A stretch of DNA of 64,000 nucleotides from Syngnathus acus (taxonomy: Eukaryota; Chordata; Actinopteri; Syngnathiformes; Syngnathidae). Positions 54,955 through 64,000 of the stretch are shown one piece after another (position 1 is the first letter of the stretch; each line of letters opens with the position of its first letter). The stretch is from the NCBI RefSeq assembly GCF_901709675.1, contig NW_023590250.1, positions 1-64,000 on the forward strand. The letters are read 5' to 3'. The notes under the pieces are model-generated. The model did not search any database, was not told where the DNA came from, and saw only the letters and a list, made by a program, of their open reading frames with translations. The position numbers were made by a program, and so were the translations under genes.

Positions 54955-56054
54955 TATAATAAAGTCAAAGTCAGCTTTATTGTCAATCCCTTCATATGTC
55001 AAGACACACAAAGAAACCGAAATTCCGTTTCCTCTATCCCACGGTGACGAGACATAGTACACGATAGACATACAAGTAGACGACACAAAATAAAAACAAG
55101 AAAGCACAAACAATAAATAATAAATAATAAATAAATAATATGAGTGATGAATAAATAATAAACAAATAACCCAATAAATAAGAGGAGCAAAACTGAGCCA
55201 GTGTGCAGACAGTAAGCATAGCGCAAAGTACAGGACGCAATGCAGAAAGGGAGAGCGAGTTCAGGATCCTAACAGCCTGGAGTATGAAGCTGTTGGTGAG
55301 TCTGGTGGCGCGGGAGCGCAGGCTCCCAGAGGGCAGAAGATCGAACAAAGAGTGAGCGGGGTGACTCACATCACTCACAAACGCGGTCGCCTTGCGGGTG
55401 AGATGGGAGGTGTAAATGTCCTTCAAGGAGGGGAGAGAAGCATCAATAGTCTTACCAGCCGTTTTCACTATGCGCTGCAGGGCCTTCAAGTCGTAGTCAG
55501 TGCAGCTGCCACCCCAGACAGCAATACAGCTGGAGAGGACGCTCTCAATGGTGCCGCGGTAAAAAGTAGTCATGACGGCCGGAGGAGCCCCCTCACCTGA
55601 GTTTCCGAAGGAAGTACAGGCGGCGCTGGGCCTTCTTCGCCAGCGATGCGGTGTTGGTGGACCAGGAGAGATCCTCACTGATGTGCACCCCCAGGAACCT
55701 GGCGCTGCTCACTCTCTCCACCACAGCACCGTCGATGGTCAGCGGCAGGTGTTGGGCGTGACCCTTCCGGAAGTCAACAACAATCTCCTTGGTCTTGTCG
55801 ACGTTCAGCAGGAGGTTGTTGTCCCTGCACCACGTGGTCAGAAGGTCAACCTCCAGCCTGTATTGAGTCTCGTCTCCCTTGGTGATGAGACCCACCAGAG
55901 TCGTGTCGTCAGCAAGTTGCTCTCTTCTCAATTGACTTAACAGGGCGAGTTCTTTAATTGTATCGTTTACTGACACGTCAATTAACAGACACCTTGAAAA
56001 ATGTTCCTGACATAGTTTGTGAATTGTCCCAAAAGAAAATGTCAGAGCTTTCAA
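54955..56054 (-). mobile_element. L2/CR1-type LINE 3' fragment
   Basis: Minus-strand frames 56054-55593 (DDTTLVGLITKGDE, KTKEIVVDFRKG, RFLGVHISEDLSW, KKAQRRLYFLRKLR) and 55678-55034 (FYRGTIESVLSSCIAVWGG, LFDLLPSG) with a frameshift near 55600. Antisense 3' tail at 54955-55050 (CAGCTTTATTGTCAATCCC). Related to, but distinct from, the LINE at 35120. Confidence 0.8.
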
Positions 56055-56772
56055 AGCTGGTTAACCAAGCACTTTAGTTGCTTGTGGTTTTTTTCTTTTT
56101 TTTTTATGAATGGCACTATTGTTTTTGTATTCTCTCTCTCTCTCCATTAGAGAGCAAGTGAAAGCTGAGAACAGTATCAATGACTTTTTTTTGTGAAGGG
56201 TGGGGAAAATGTTTTTCCCTCCCAACAAGGGCCACTTCATTTTTTTTATGAAGTCCTCAGAGGGCTGTTTGAAAATTAAAAACCATGCGGACAAAGGTTA
56301 TTACTGTACATATATATGGGAAATTTCAGGTTGTATTTGTTAGAAGTGCACGGCGGGCTGTAGGCCTTCCCCTCACTGGTCTAACTGGTGATTAAGAAAA
56401 TTCCTGGTTTATAATTCTCATTGTTTTGATGGCACATGAATGTTTTAAAAAATATTTTGCCATTATAAATAGAATGCAGGTACACAAGGATTTGCTCCTG
56501 CTTGGTTATGCAAAGATTGAAGGCGAAGAAAAATGTAAAAGAAAAACGTTGCCGAGGCAACAAACTGTCTGTCACCAGTTTGGAATGTGTTACATCGGTG
56601 CGTGTTTATATGGAAACAGCTTTTTATTTATGTATTCTAATTTAAGGGTTAATGGTATGCCGTCTTGGCTCTAAGGAGTGTGTGAGTGCTTGCGCAAGTT
56701 TGGGTATGAAATAAATGAGATGCACACTCACTCCTTGACCTTTAACACATGCTGACACTAAACATACACAAT
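56055..56772. other. No gene recognised
   Basis: AT-rich with short homopolymers; nothing identified. Confidence 0.4.
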
Positions 56773-57110
56773 ATACCGTTTTTTTCCGTGTATAATACGC
56801 AAAATTTAACTAATTTATTGTCCTAAAATCTGGGGTGCGCATTATACATGGGTACAATTTTTTTAAAAATTTTTTTTTGAATTTAATTTTTATTTTTTTA
56901 TTTTATTTTTTTTTAAGAAAATCATGGTACTGGTACGAGTATTGATTTATGTATTGTTCTCTTCTTGTCATGTTGTGAAAGAATGTGGGTTGAATAAATA
57001 CCGAAAGAACAATAGTGTGTTTGTACTGTGCTCTGGTCATTTCGTCAAAGAAGGGATAATAGTCCTCTTCTCTTCTCTTCTTGACTGACAATGAATGTGA
57101 TAGTTTAATA

Positions 57111-57924
57111 CAGTGGTTCCCAAACTTTTGCAGGCTGGCGCCCCCTTTGGCTCCCCAGTGAATTCCTAGCGCCCCCCCCAAGGACCGGCATTTATATAAA
57201 TAAATAATACATTTATATAAATAAATAAATAATACATTTATAATATCATTACCATTACGTTGAATTAGTGGGAGCACTGAGTTTGTTTCTCAGAAACGAG
57301 CCGGTCCCATCTAGACGTAATCGGAGACAATGACACCCGAAGTGATTTAAGGTTTGTCTTTTATTGCAGGATGCTTGGTCTCCATGTGTTGAAGCAGTTT
57401 TGAATGCTTCACTGCCTGGTTAGTTAGCCTGTCGCCACATATTAGCTTTGCGGGCTCGACTGGGGAAACATGTCACGTGACCGGGACGAGTGTCTTGACC
57501 TGAATTAATTGATCGTCGATAAAAAAAAAATTCTGTGCGGCTTGGCGGCCCGGTACCAAGTAACCCACGGACCGGTACCGGTCCGCGGCCCGGTGGTTGG
57601 GGACCACTGCCCTAACCAGCTCAACACAACACAACACGGCGCGTTCTGGCGAGTCCCCAATTTCATGTTGACTTGAACTCAAGATGATGTTGACCGCCAG
57701 AATGCGGTTTTTATTATAAGATAAAATTCTGAACATTACAAGCTTGAAATTACAAACCTGAGCTTTTGCTTTTGTAGTCTATGCTGTCGGATCTGACTGG
57801 GCCAGAGCGGCGTGTTGTGTACAAATCGACTGCCGCCCCCCTACCGCCCCTTTCTTCCTCACCGCCCCCCCAGATCTTTCCACCGCCCCCAGGGGGGCGG
57901 TACCGCCCACTTTGGGAACCACTG
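57111..57924. mobile_element. hAT-type MITE with nested MITE
   Basis: Ends CAGTGGTTCCCAAA and TTTGGGAACCACTG. Exact 8-bp target duplication GTTTAATA (57103-57110 and 57925-57932). 57500-57612 looks like a second, inverted hAT-type MITE end (GGCCCGGTGGTTGGGGACC). Confidence 0.8.
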
Positions 57925-57937
57925 GTTTAATACAATC

Positions 57938-58118
57938 AGCAAATAACAAAATGCGTATTACAGGTAATATTTTATTTCACAACACTTTGCCTTGTTCCTT
58001 TCGTCTCTGCTGTTCACTTCAAACACGCTCCATACGAACGCAATGCTCTCGTATCAGACGCTTGCTCGATCACCTGCTCGTTTGCTGTCACAATGTACCC
58101 TACACAAATCCGAAACAT
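57938..58118 (+). repeat. Interspersed repeat, copy 2
   Basis: Second copy of the repeat at 33361-33551. Confidence 0.65.
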
Positions 58119-58320
58119 TTGTTGCGGCTCCGAGTCACGACGAGGGGCAAGTTTTGGTTTCCAAGGGTGTCATTCCTCTTCAACGTCTCTCCCATACAGA
58201 GCCGCCTTTTTCACATGTCCGCACGTCACTTTCCTCTCTTTTCAGCTGATCGCGGTGGTGCCTTTATGGGCAGTCGGAGAAATCAACGCCAACAAAAAAA
58301 ATACATCCAGCCTAGTTAAG

Positions 58321-58387
58321 ACCATACCAAAGACTATAAAAATGGGACCCATTGCCTCCCTGCGTGTGTGACGATCATTGGGACTTA
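58321..58387 (+). mobile_element. Internally deleted SINE fragment
   Basis: Matches the middle of the SINE (CATACCAAAGACTATAAAAA) joined directly to its tail (TGTGACGATCATTGGGACTT); about 190 bp between them are missing. Confidence 0.75.
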
Positions 58388-58919
58388 AAAGAAAAAAAAA
58401 AAAAAAATTGGGTGCGTATTATACATGGGTACAGGCTTTTTTCCAGCATCAACATGCCATTGTTAGGGTGCGTATTATACATGGGGGCGTATTATACACG
58501 GAAAAAAACGGTATTTGGCTTCTGGGCAAAAATAAGACACTACATGAACTTAATGTGATCTCTAAACTTTAGAACAGGGGTCACCAACCTCCTACAACAC
58601 AACGGCTCATGTTCATGCTTGCAAGGAGCATTCCACAGTTCATTCACATGCCTTAATTTTGCATTATTTTTAGAGGAGCGCTAACACTTGAATGGTGTGA
58701 TAGCAAAAAAATGGCATCATGAGTAAGGACGGAGCCAAGTCAATTGTCACATACCTACTGTGGTGAGTACAATGTGAAGTTTTTATATTGATCAAAACTG
58801 ACTGTGAACAATATTGTTGTGGAGATGTGATATATTGAAAGATGAAGGTAATTGTTTCTACATTAATGAACGTTGGTGTACTGATGTCACGGTGTTGAAA
58901 GAGTTTTGCAGCCCTCTCC

Positions 58920-60483
58920 TAGAAACACTTTTCATAAATTGCCGGCCGTTCTATTCACCACGGGAGTTCTCCTCGATCGTCATGGCGGCTGTTTACATCC
59001 CACCGCACGCACGTGCGAGTGAAGCCACGCAGATGCTGGCTGACCAGGTAACAGACATGGAGAAACTTCTACCAAACTCACTAATCATTGTTCTGGCTGA
59101 TCTTAACAGGGCGAACCTCGCACACGAACTGCCCAGATACAGACAGCGCGTAACGTGTCCCACCAGAGGGGCACAGACTCTGGACCACTGCTACACCGTG
59201 ATCAAGGATGCATACCACTCTGCGGCTCGTGCAGCTTTAGGACTCTCGGACCACTGTCTAGTTCATCTGATCCCGGCCTACAGGCAGAAACGAAAAACTT
59301 CTAAGCCTGTGGTGAGGACTGTGAGGAAGTGGACAGTGGAGTCAAGGCAGGACCTCCAAGCCTGCTTTGACTGCACCGATTGGGGAGCTTTTGAAGCTGC
59401 AACTTCAGACTTGCATCAACTCACTGACACTGTCACATCATACGTCAGTTTTTGTGAGGATCTGTGTGTGCGGACTAAGACCTTCTGCACGTACAACGAC
59501 GACAAACCTTGGTTTACGCCGAACCTCAGGGGGCTGCGCAAAGTCAAGGAGGAGGCCTACAGGAGCGGCGACCGCGATCTGTTCAGGCGGACCAGAAACA
59601 CACCGAACCGAGAGGTCAGGAAAGCCCGGAGGTGTTACGGGGAGAACCTGAAGAGACACCTCTCTGCCAATCCTGATCCCTCAACAGTGTGGAAAGGTCT
59701 GCAGAGCATCACGGGCTACAAGAAACGAACCCCCCGTCCTGTGGAGAGCCCGAGGCTCGCTGACCCGCTAAACAAGTTCTACTGCAGGTTTGATCGGTCC
59801 TCCCACACAACGGGACTTCCTGCAGCACAATCTACATACTCACCTCTCCCCACAACTGCTCTGTCCACACCTCTATCATCGTTGTCACCCACTCTCTCTC
59901 TTGCAGAGGCCGCGCCCGCACTCCAGGTCCGCGAGGAGGAAGTGCGCCAGATGTTCCGGAGACAAAAGACCAGGAAGGCACCGGGCCCAGACGGCGTGTC
60001 ACCTTCCTGCTTGAAAGTCTGCGCTGAGCAGCTGGCGCCCACCTTTGCCCGGACCTTCAACCGTTCTCTGGAGCTGTGTGAGGTGCCCTCGTGCTTCAAG
60101 AGCTCCACCATCGTTCCAGTGGCCAAGAAGCCCGCCATCACAGGTTTGAATGACTATAGACCCGTCGCACTGACATCTGGGGTCATGAAATCTTTCGAGA
60201 GGTTAGTGCTGAACCACCTGAAGGAGGTCACGGCCCCCTTGCTTGACCGCCTCCAGTTTGCCTACCGGGCAAACAGGTCAGTGGATGATGCGGTCAACAT
60301 GGGACTGCACTACATCCTGCACCACCTGGACACCCCAGGAACGTACGCCAGGATCCTGTTCGTGGACTTCAGTTCGGCGTTCAACACCATCGCTCCTGAC
60401 ATCCTCCAACAGAAGCTCATCCAGCTTGCGGTGCCTGCCCCCACCTGTCAGTGGATCACCAGCTTCCTGACCAACGGGAGCAC
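58920..60483 (+). mobile_element. L2/CR1-type LINE ORF2, truncated at both ends
   Basis: Open frame of about 520 codons from the end of the endonuclease (VYIPPHARASEATQML, VTCPTRGAQTLDHCYT, LSDHCLVHLIP) into the RT ([73 protein letters not shown]). It stops at SFLTNG before the catalytic F/Y-A-D-D. Joined at about 60483 to unrelated sequence, so it cannot be active although no stop lies inside. Confidence 0.85.
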
Positions 60484-60639
60484 ATTGTACATTTACATTG
60501 TAAGCGTATAGTCAGCGAAGCGATCCTTTCCACAGCAGTCACCATGACAGGTCACCTGGTGGCGCTAGTGTGCAAAGCGCCGTTGGACGGGCAGGAGAAG
60601 AAGTATATTTGAATTGGCGGATGTGACGTCACGTCTTCA

Positions 60640-60990
60640 GGTCAATTGGAGACAGGTGTGCTCAAGAGGAGTTATCAAATGCAGGTGCCACCGAACGCGT
60701 GGCGGGCGGTTTGTCAGGTAAGGGAGCAAATGTTTGTCATTTCTTGCCGTTTCTCCCGATGGACGCCGTGTTTGTTTGTTGCAGGATTTTCGCGCTCAAG
60801 GGGAATTATCAAATGCAGGCGCCACCGACCGCGGGGCATTTTCTCAGGCAAGCGAGCAAATGTTTGTCGTTTTTATTTTGTTTGTTTGTTGCAGGATTGT
60901 CGTACTCGTGACTCGGCGACGTTTGGCGTTTCTTACGATGCCTTTTACTATTTCTTGCAGGATTTTTGCTCTCCAGGAACTCGTGAGTGT
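60640..60990 (+). repeat. Exon-like repeats of about 132 bp
   Basis: GTGCTCAAGAGGAGTTATC (60658) and GCGCTCAAGGGGAATTATC (60790) head two similar blocks, each ending in ...TCAG and followed by GAGCAAATGTTTGTC and a pyrimidine-rich TTTGTTTGTTGCAG. Third and fourth TTGCAG-GATT starts at 60894 and 60957. Looks like duplicated exon-plus-intron modules of a non-coding transcript or pseudogene; no protein is recognisable. Confidence 0.45.
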
Positions 60991-61325
60991 TTGAGGTTTG
61001 GCCACGGCACGCCACAATCGACTTTGCGTCGCGTCGTTGCGCGCTTCGGTCGTTTTGCCGCTACAGTATTTCAAATGTCTTTCGCGTTTTTTTTTTTAAT
61101 GCTGGCCAGCATTTTTTCATTCGTTTTAATGTTGAAGGTTCGTAAAACACGCAGCCGATAAGCGCGTGTTTGTCTGGCTATAGGAAACGTTAGTTTGACT
61201 ATAGTCAAATAAACAATTATGATCGTTGGTTATATTGGTTCTGTTGAGATGTGTGTGCGCCATTTCCTTGTTAAACAAGCTTATGAATGTGACGAATTAG
61301 TGACGTCATGTCAAAATCAGATATT

Positions 61326-61412
61326 TGTGACCCAAATCTATTGAAAAATGGCGCCCGCCCGCCCAAATCTATTCAAAGATGGCGCCCGCCGGCCCAAATT
61401 TATTTAAAGATG
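61326..61412 (+). repeat. Short tandem repeats containing AAGATGGCGCCCGCC
   Basis: About 40-bp repeats with CCCAAATCTATT(G/C)AAA(A/G)ATGGCGCCCGCC. AAGATGGCG is close to the YY1 site. Three copies, the last diverged. Confidence 0.55.
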
Positions 61413-61904
61413 CGTTCCGTTACGCAACAAACATTTGCGCGCGTTATTTTCTCCCGTTTTGAACCACTCTGCTCAATTCGTGCGACGTCGCAAACCTGGA
61501 TCGTCTGTCGGATGTGAGGTGAGTTGATGGATGATGAAATTAAAATCTTGATTATCATTCTGATAGTGACTGAAATATTTGAACGTATTACAATATAATG
61601 CTAATTATAAATCTATATTAAATGTAAAACTGTACTTAGTATGTTTAATTGTTGCAAAAATAACATGCCATTTCCCCTAAGTATATATTGCATCCTTGGA
61701 CGCAAAGCAAGCGGGAGGCTCTTGAGCCATCTCAGTGATGTTGAGGACACTGAGGAAGACTAGTCCTAAATCAGGTGAAAACAAGTTTGTGCAAAGTTTC
61801 AGCTTCCCAGCACACAATGGTGTATGCGTGTTTTTGCAGGCTGCAAGAGGAGCGGAGTGGGATGAGGAAAAGGATGATTCCATTTCAAAAGGAGCAATGC
61901 AATT

Positions 61905-62225
61905 TCCAAAGGAGCAATGGCCTATCCAAAGGAGCAATGGCCTATCCGAAGGAGCAATGGCCTATCCGAAGGAGCAATGGCCTATCCGAAGGAGCAATGG
62001 CCTATCCGAAGGAGCAATGGCCTATCCGAAGGAGCAATGGCCTATCCGAAGGAGCAATGCCCTATCCGAAGGAGCAATGGCCTATCCGAAGGAGCAATGC
62101 CCTATCCGAAGGAGCAATGCCCTATCCGAAGGAGCAATGCCCTATCCGAAGGAGCAATGCCCTATCCGAAGGAGCAATGCCCTATCCAAAGGAGCAATGG
62201 CCTATCCAAAGGAGCAATGCCATGC
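61905..62225. repeat. 20-bp minisatellite, about 16 copies
   Basis: Unit GGAGCAATGGCCTATCCGAA with a G/C variant position (ATGG or ATGC) and A/G variants at both ends. Copies are phased exactly at 20 bp. Because 20 is not a multiple of three, each frame reads the same 20-residue peptide cycle, and all three plus-strand frames stay open (61735-62367, 61775-62239, 61917-62384). No evidence of a gene around it. Confidence 0.9.
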
Positions 62226-62539
62226 CAAGTCAAGAATGAAGCAGCATGCTGCAAAAGTCGCCATGTGTGCGGATCATGTGCCCAGGAGGGGGCAGTGTGG
62301 TTGCCTTTGGTTATGGGTGCACGACGGAAAGGTTGCAGGTGTGGACAGGTGGGGTGTTGGGGTCTGATGGTTGGTCTTGCTTAAGAGGTGTGCTGTGGTT
62401 AAGGTTGTGGCTTGTCTGGATCCAGCGTTTCTTGTGCTTGGTTGCCATTGACGGCTCACTTGGGGGAGGATGTGGTCACGTGGATGGACGCAAACTAAAC
62501 TTTGACGTGGATCCGAAGGTCCAATTTTGCCATGACTTG

Positions 62540-62905
62540 TAACATTTTGTCTTTTTCTAACCTGCCACTGTTGTACTTGCTGCGTTCTTTGTTCCCCCCC
62601 CTCGTTGTAGGGCGGCGTTGGAGCGAGCCGGTCCCGAATGTCCAATTTTCCAATGTGACTTGTGACATTTTGTGTCGTTTTCCTAACCTACCACTGTTGT
62701 ACTTAATCTAACCCTAACCTACCACTGTGGTACTTGCGTTCTTTGTTCTCCCCTCGGTGTAGGGCAGCATTGGAGCGAGCCAGCACAGTGTATTTTTCTA
62801 ACCTACCACTGTCGTACTTCATTTAACCCTAACCTACCACTGTGGTACTAGTGTTCTTTGTTCTCCCCTCGTTGTAGGGCGGCGTTGGAGCGAGCCGGTC
62901 CACGA
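62540..62905 (+). repeat. Tandem repeats with GTAGGGCGGCGTTGGAGCGA
   Basis: Three copies (GTAGGGC at 62607, 62760, 62873) of a block holding TAACCTACCACTGT(G)GTACTT, TGCGTTCTTTGTTC and the GTAGGGCGGCGTTGGAGCGAG end. TAACCCTAACC lies inside two copies (62707, 62824). Confidence 0.6.
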
Positions 62906-63805
62906 GGAAGGCGCGGGTGCTCAAGGCATAAGCAGCGCACAACGCATTGCATGTTCTGCTTTTGCAGGCTGGACGCTAAAGGGGTGCGCTAAAGGGGTGC
63001 GCATGGCCCGGCCCAACCCGACCCGGCGACAATCACAAAGAGTAGCTAGCCGCTGTGGTCAAGTAAGCAAGTGACCTACCACTTGGGTGCTCTTTGAGTT
63101 TCTGACATTGCTTCTGTCTGCAGATGGCGACCGGGACACGACACGATCAGAGGTGGACCACTTCCCAGCCTGGTGGCAACACGCCGAAGTATCCGCCTTG
63201 ACCGAACACTGGGTTCTGAGGGAGACCCGCTTCCCTGGAGGCTCGACCTGCGCAGCTTCAATGTGTAACATTGAGTTTTTTTTTAATTATTTTTAAATTC
63301 ACACCAGCGGTGTCCAAATGTCTGTTTGGGGCTGCATACTGAAACAAATTCAGAATTCTTGACACAAATTAAATAACGAACTTGTGCTATTTTTTTCTAC
63401 TGCTACAAAGCGGTGTTGTGTTCATTTGAAGGTCATTCATTGGTGTGTTGATAAAGCTGCCCTAGGCTGCCATTTGGACACCAATGGTGACATGTGTAGG
63501 GCTGCACGGGTATTGGAAACCTGCCATATGGTGGTATAGGTTATTGACATGCACTTTAAGAAAGGAAAGTTTTTTTTGTTTAATGTGGCAAATGACTCGA
63601 GCTCCATGTTTTCTGGCCTCCTATTTGTAATGAGTTTAGAAGATGAAGAGTCCTTGATTCAAGTTAAATTTAACTGATCTAACTGATGTCATTGCGATCA
63701 AATAGTTCATTTCCATCCCAGGTTTTTGCACGACTTTGCTCAATGTACAATACTGCCATATTACTGACTTTCCAATATGTTGTGCAACCCTGATTGAGTG
63801 CCAAC
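62906..63805. other. No gene recognised
   Basis: A strong acceptor-like TTCTGTCTGCAG at 63112-63123 precedes an ATG frame of unknown meaning. Nothing else supported. Confidence 0.35.
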
Positions 63806-63957
63806 GCGCAGCGACGGCAAGCGCAAGCGACCGCGCAGCGACGGCAAGCGCAAGCGACCGCGCAGCGACGGCAGCGCAAGCGCGGCAAGCGACGGCAAGC
63901 GCAAGCGACGGCAAGCGCAAGCGACGGCAAGCGCAAGCGACGGCAAGCGCAAGCGAG
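63806..63957. repeat. GC-rich minisatellite (GCGACGGCAAGCGCAA)n
   Basis: Repeats built from GCGACGGCAA and GCGCAA with a CGACCGC variant in the first copies. Arg/Leu/Ala-rich frames on the minus strand are a by-product of the repeat. Confidence 0.8.
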
Positions 63958-64000
63958 ACTTTTGTGCTTGTCTTGCAAGGTGGAAGAGACTGTGCGAAAC

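Larger units (their letters stand above)
56773..58514. mobile_element. Inverted-repeat DNA element carrying nested insertions
   Basis: Left end ATACCGTTTTTTTCCGTGTA and right end TACACGGAAAAAAACGGTAT form a 28-bp perfect inverted repeat (56773-56800, 58487-58514), ending in TA, as in Tc1/mariner-type MITEs. Between them lie another MITE (57111-57924), a copy of the 33361 repeat and an SINE fragment, so the span may be one element with insertions or two solo ends. Confidence 0.5.

Noticed and set aside
63636-63978. Minus-strand Arg/Leu/Ala-rich frames
   Set aside because: They are readings of the GC-rich minisatellite in several frames.

Overview
The window is the left end of a chromosome from a teleost fish, probably a percomorph. 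It begins in (CCCTAA)n, the C-rich telomere strand expected at a left end. It carries intron-containing vertebrate genes (SMC1B, L3MBTL, RANGAP1, MTUS1, PIWIL1, a fish C2H2 zinc-finger gene), L2/CR1-type LINEs, hAT MITEs, a tRNA-derived SINE and a gag-only LTR element. The species cannot be named from the sequence.

Bases 1-27127 are a chain of telomere-associated elements, all in the same orientation and separated by telomeric or degenerate telomeric tracts. There are at least four families. A units (about 1.0-1.15 kb, eleven copies) and C units (two copies) each contain a TATA box plus initiator at fixed 31-32 bp spacing, then a type-I hammerhead-ribozyme-like fold, a shared TATATAACAAAGGC box, and a GC-rich hairpin next to the telomeric tract. 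A 3,978-bp B unit is present as two tandem copies plus a diverged partial copy. D modules end in a different hairpin just before telomeric repeats. One SGNH/GDSL-like coding fragment and a short arginine-rich coding start lie among them. Sense strand, C-rich 3' ends, ribozyme motif and GDSL-like protein together resemble the Terminons (Athena Penelope-like elements) described at bdelloid rotifer telomeres. I see no reverse transcriptase in the chain, so these would be non-autonomous or truncated copies. This is the most interesting part of the window.

At about 27128 the telomeric tract is fused directly to a coding exon of a PIWIL1-like gene. The next 4 kb are a mosaic of gene pieces: PIWIL1 C-terminus (+), a LINE fragment (+), MTUS1-like coiled-coil exons (-), RANGAP1-like LRR and acidic exons (-), one exon of a fish SAMD3-like family (-), a PIWIL1 PAZ-region fragment (+) and a PIWIL1 first exon (-). 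The RANGAP1 and MTUS1 exons are in matching phase and could form a chimeric gene.

From 31 to 45 kb transposable elements dominate: a SINE inside a LINE, a complete 362-bp-LTR gag-only element with 5-bp target duplications, a nearly full-length LINE ORF with two in-frame stops, and a hAT MITE with an 8-bp target duplication. A zinc-finger gene that looks intact lies at 39.0-40.9 kb (-). From 45.4 to 52.0 kb lies SMC1B (+), 23 recognisable exons but no ATP-binding N-terminus, with a SINE and a frameshifting deletion in one exon. From 53.4 to 54.9 kb lies the C-terminal part of an L3MBTL gene with a SAM domain, also 5'-truncated. The rest (55-64 kb) is LINE and MITE debris followed by several minisatellites, including a 20-bp repeat that is open in all three forward frames.
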